NCBI GenBank assembly: GCA_029069015.1
Contig: JAIEBL010000403.1
Coordinates: forward strand, 1 to 5,709
Direction of reading: 5' to 3'
DNA length: 5,709 bases
DNA from: Clostridiales bacterium
Lineage (GTDB): Bacteria; Bacillota; Clostridia; Christensenellales; Pumilibacteraceae
The notes beneath the pieces were generated by a model. The model saw only the letters and a program-made list of their open reading frames with translations. It was not told where the DNA came from and did not search any database. Shown piece after piece: positions 5,234 to 5,709 of the stretch. Position 1 is the first letter of the stretch. Each line of letters starts with the position of its first letter. Made by a program: the position numbers and the translations under genes.

Positions 5234-5709
5234 ATCCGTTTCCCCTGAGAATAATTGTTTTCGTTTCCATATGGTCTACACCGGACACATTTTCCGCCGC
5301 CGCATCCTCGGAAACGTTCTTTTCTTTGTTTTCGCGCTTCGGTATCCGCACCTTGGTTGCAGTAGCAATCTCATCAAGAAGTTTTCGGCTCAGTTCCGTT
5401 TCGTTCCCGTGCGCACTCGCTTTTACGGGCAACATTTTCTCAAAGATCGCATAAAAGGTAAGACTCAGACTGCTCGAAGAAAGCCACAAAGCAACGAAGT
5501 CCTTCCCGAACACATAATTTTTCAACCAGCATTTGCAATATAAAAACGAAACGGTAAATCCCACAAGTATGGGAAGAAACACAATAAATCTCGTGATCTG
5601 CGCGCTTTTAGACGTTTTGCGTGCAAGCGCTTTAACGGGCATTTTAATTGCCGCCGTAAGCAGATTCACGATAAACGCGATCACTATGGTATCCAAACCG
5701 TATTGCCCC
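5208..5709 (-). CDS. Small membrane protein with charged C-terminal tail, N-terminus outside the window
   Basis: The reading frame is open to the window edge, so the protein probably starts beyond 5709. The only candidate start in view, TTG at 5694-5696, lacks a convincing Shine-Dalgarno (only GGGG at the very edge). Counting from that TTG there are 162 residues. They hold three likely membrane segments: about 2-17 (DTIVIAFIVNLLTAAI), 36-54 (RFIVFLPILVGFTVSFLYC) and 67-86 (FVALWLSSSSLSLTFYAIF). Lys/Arg-rich loops separate the first two, and a hydrophilic tail of about 75 residues follows. I recognise no family with confidence. Small proteins of this shape occur among prophage and conjugation genes, so it may mark an operon edge or neighbouring element and not belong to the pathway. 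It overlaps the kinase by 26 bases on the same strand, so co-transcription is likely. Confidence 0.65.
   Translation of the reverse strand, partial: GQYGLDTIVIAFIVNLLTAAIKMPVKALARKTSKSAQITRFIVFLPILVGFTVSFLYCKCWLKNYVFGKDFVALWLSSSSLSLTFYAIFEKMLPVKASAHGNETELSRKLLDEIATATKVRIPKRENKEKNVSEDAAAENVSGVDHMETKTIILRGNGYADTEAEK
5218..5350. repeat. 15-base direct repeat pair flanking the kinase start
   Basis: The plus-strand sequence GCTTCGGTATCCGCA occurs exactly at 5218-5232 and at 5336-5350, 118 bases apart. On the minus strand the downstream copy contains most of the kinase's first codons (reading RIPK). The upstream copy lies in the membrane-protein gene and, in that frame, also reads RIPK. The copies therefore sit in different frames relative to one another. 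It may be coincidence or a trace of a small local duplication; no function is evident. Confidence 0.5.

Noticed and set aside
5234..5400. Possible promoter ahead of the kinase
   Set aside because: The region lies inside the membrane-protein gene. I found no -35/-10 pair with acceptable match and spacing, so an internal promoter cannot be supported.
1..5709. tRNA, rRNA, CRISPR array, insertion sequence, riboswitch or terminator
   Set aside because: There are no intergenic spaces, no repeat-spacer pattern, no transposase motifs, no inverted-repeat ends and no hairpin plus T-run outside coding sequence.

Overview
The window is one gene-dense, entirely minus-strand stretch with no intergenic gap. 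Nine genes, read from high to low coordinates, all overlap their neighbours by 4 to 26 bases, and most starts have a purine-rich Shine-Dalgarno sequence. Base composition is roughly balanced. This fits a bacterium, most plausibly a Bacillota/Clostridia-type genome, but nothing here fixes the taxon (inference only). Both end genes are cut by the window, so the transcript's promoter and terminator are not visible.

Layout in transcription order: (1) 5709-5208, a small membrane protein, incomplete at its N-terminus; (2) 5233-4586, a thymidylate-kinase-fold P-loop kinase with non-canonical substrate motifs; (3) 4589-3525, a nucleotidyltransferase-fold protein of the NTP_transf_5 type; (4) 3535-2717, a divergent BtrH/C39-like (papain-fold) putative acyltransferase; (5) 2739-2509, an acyl/peptidyl carrier protein; (6) 2512-1259, a compact ANL-superfamily (AMP-forming) acyl ligase; (7) 1262-1032, a second carrier protein; (8) 1039-86, a clearer BtrH N-terminal-domain protein; (9) 107 to the window edge, the first 35-36 residues of a further protein.

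The core looks like a small acyl-activation and transfer pathway. The ligase would adenylate a carboxylic acid and load it on the phosphopantetheine arm of one or both carrier proteins. The BtrH-like proteins would then move the acyl group to an acceptor, by analogy with BtrH, which moves an aminoacyl side chain from the carrier BtrI to ribostamycin in butirosin biosynthesis. The kinase and nucleotidyltransferase upstream could modify or activate the acceptor or another intermediate. No condensation, ketosynthase, glycosyltransferase, phosphopantetheinyl transferase, transporter or recognisable precursor peptide lies in the window, so neither substrate nor product can be named.

The most notable point is the near-symmetric arrangement of two carrier/transferase pairs around a single ligase: transferase-carrier-LIGASE-carrier-transferase. 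I do not recognise this as a characterised system. It is the best candidate here for an undescribed biosynthetic or modification pathway.
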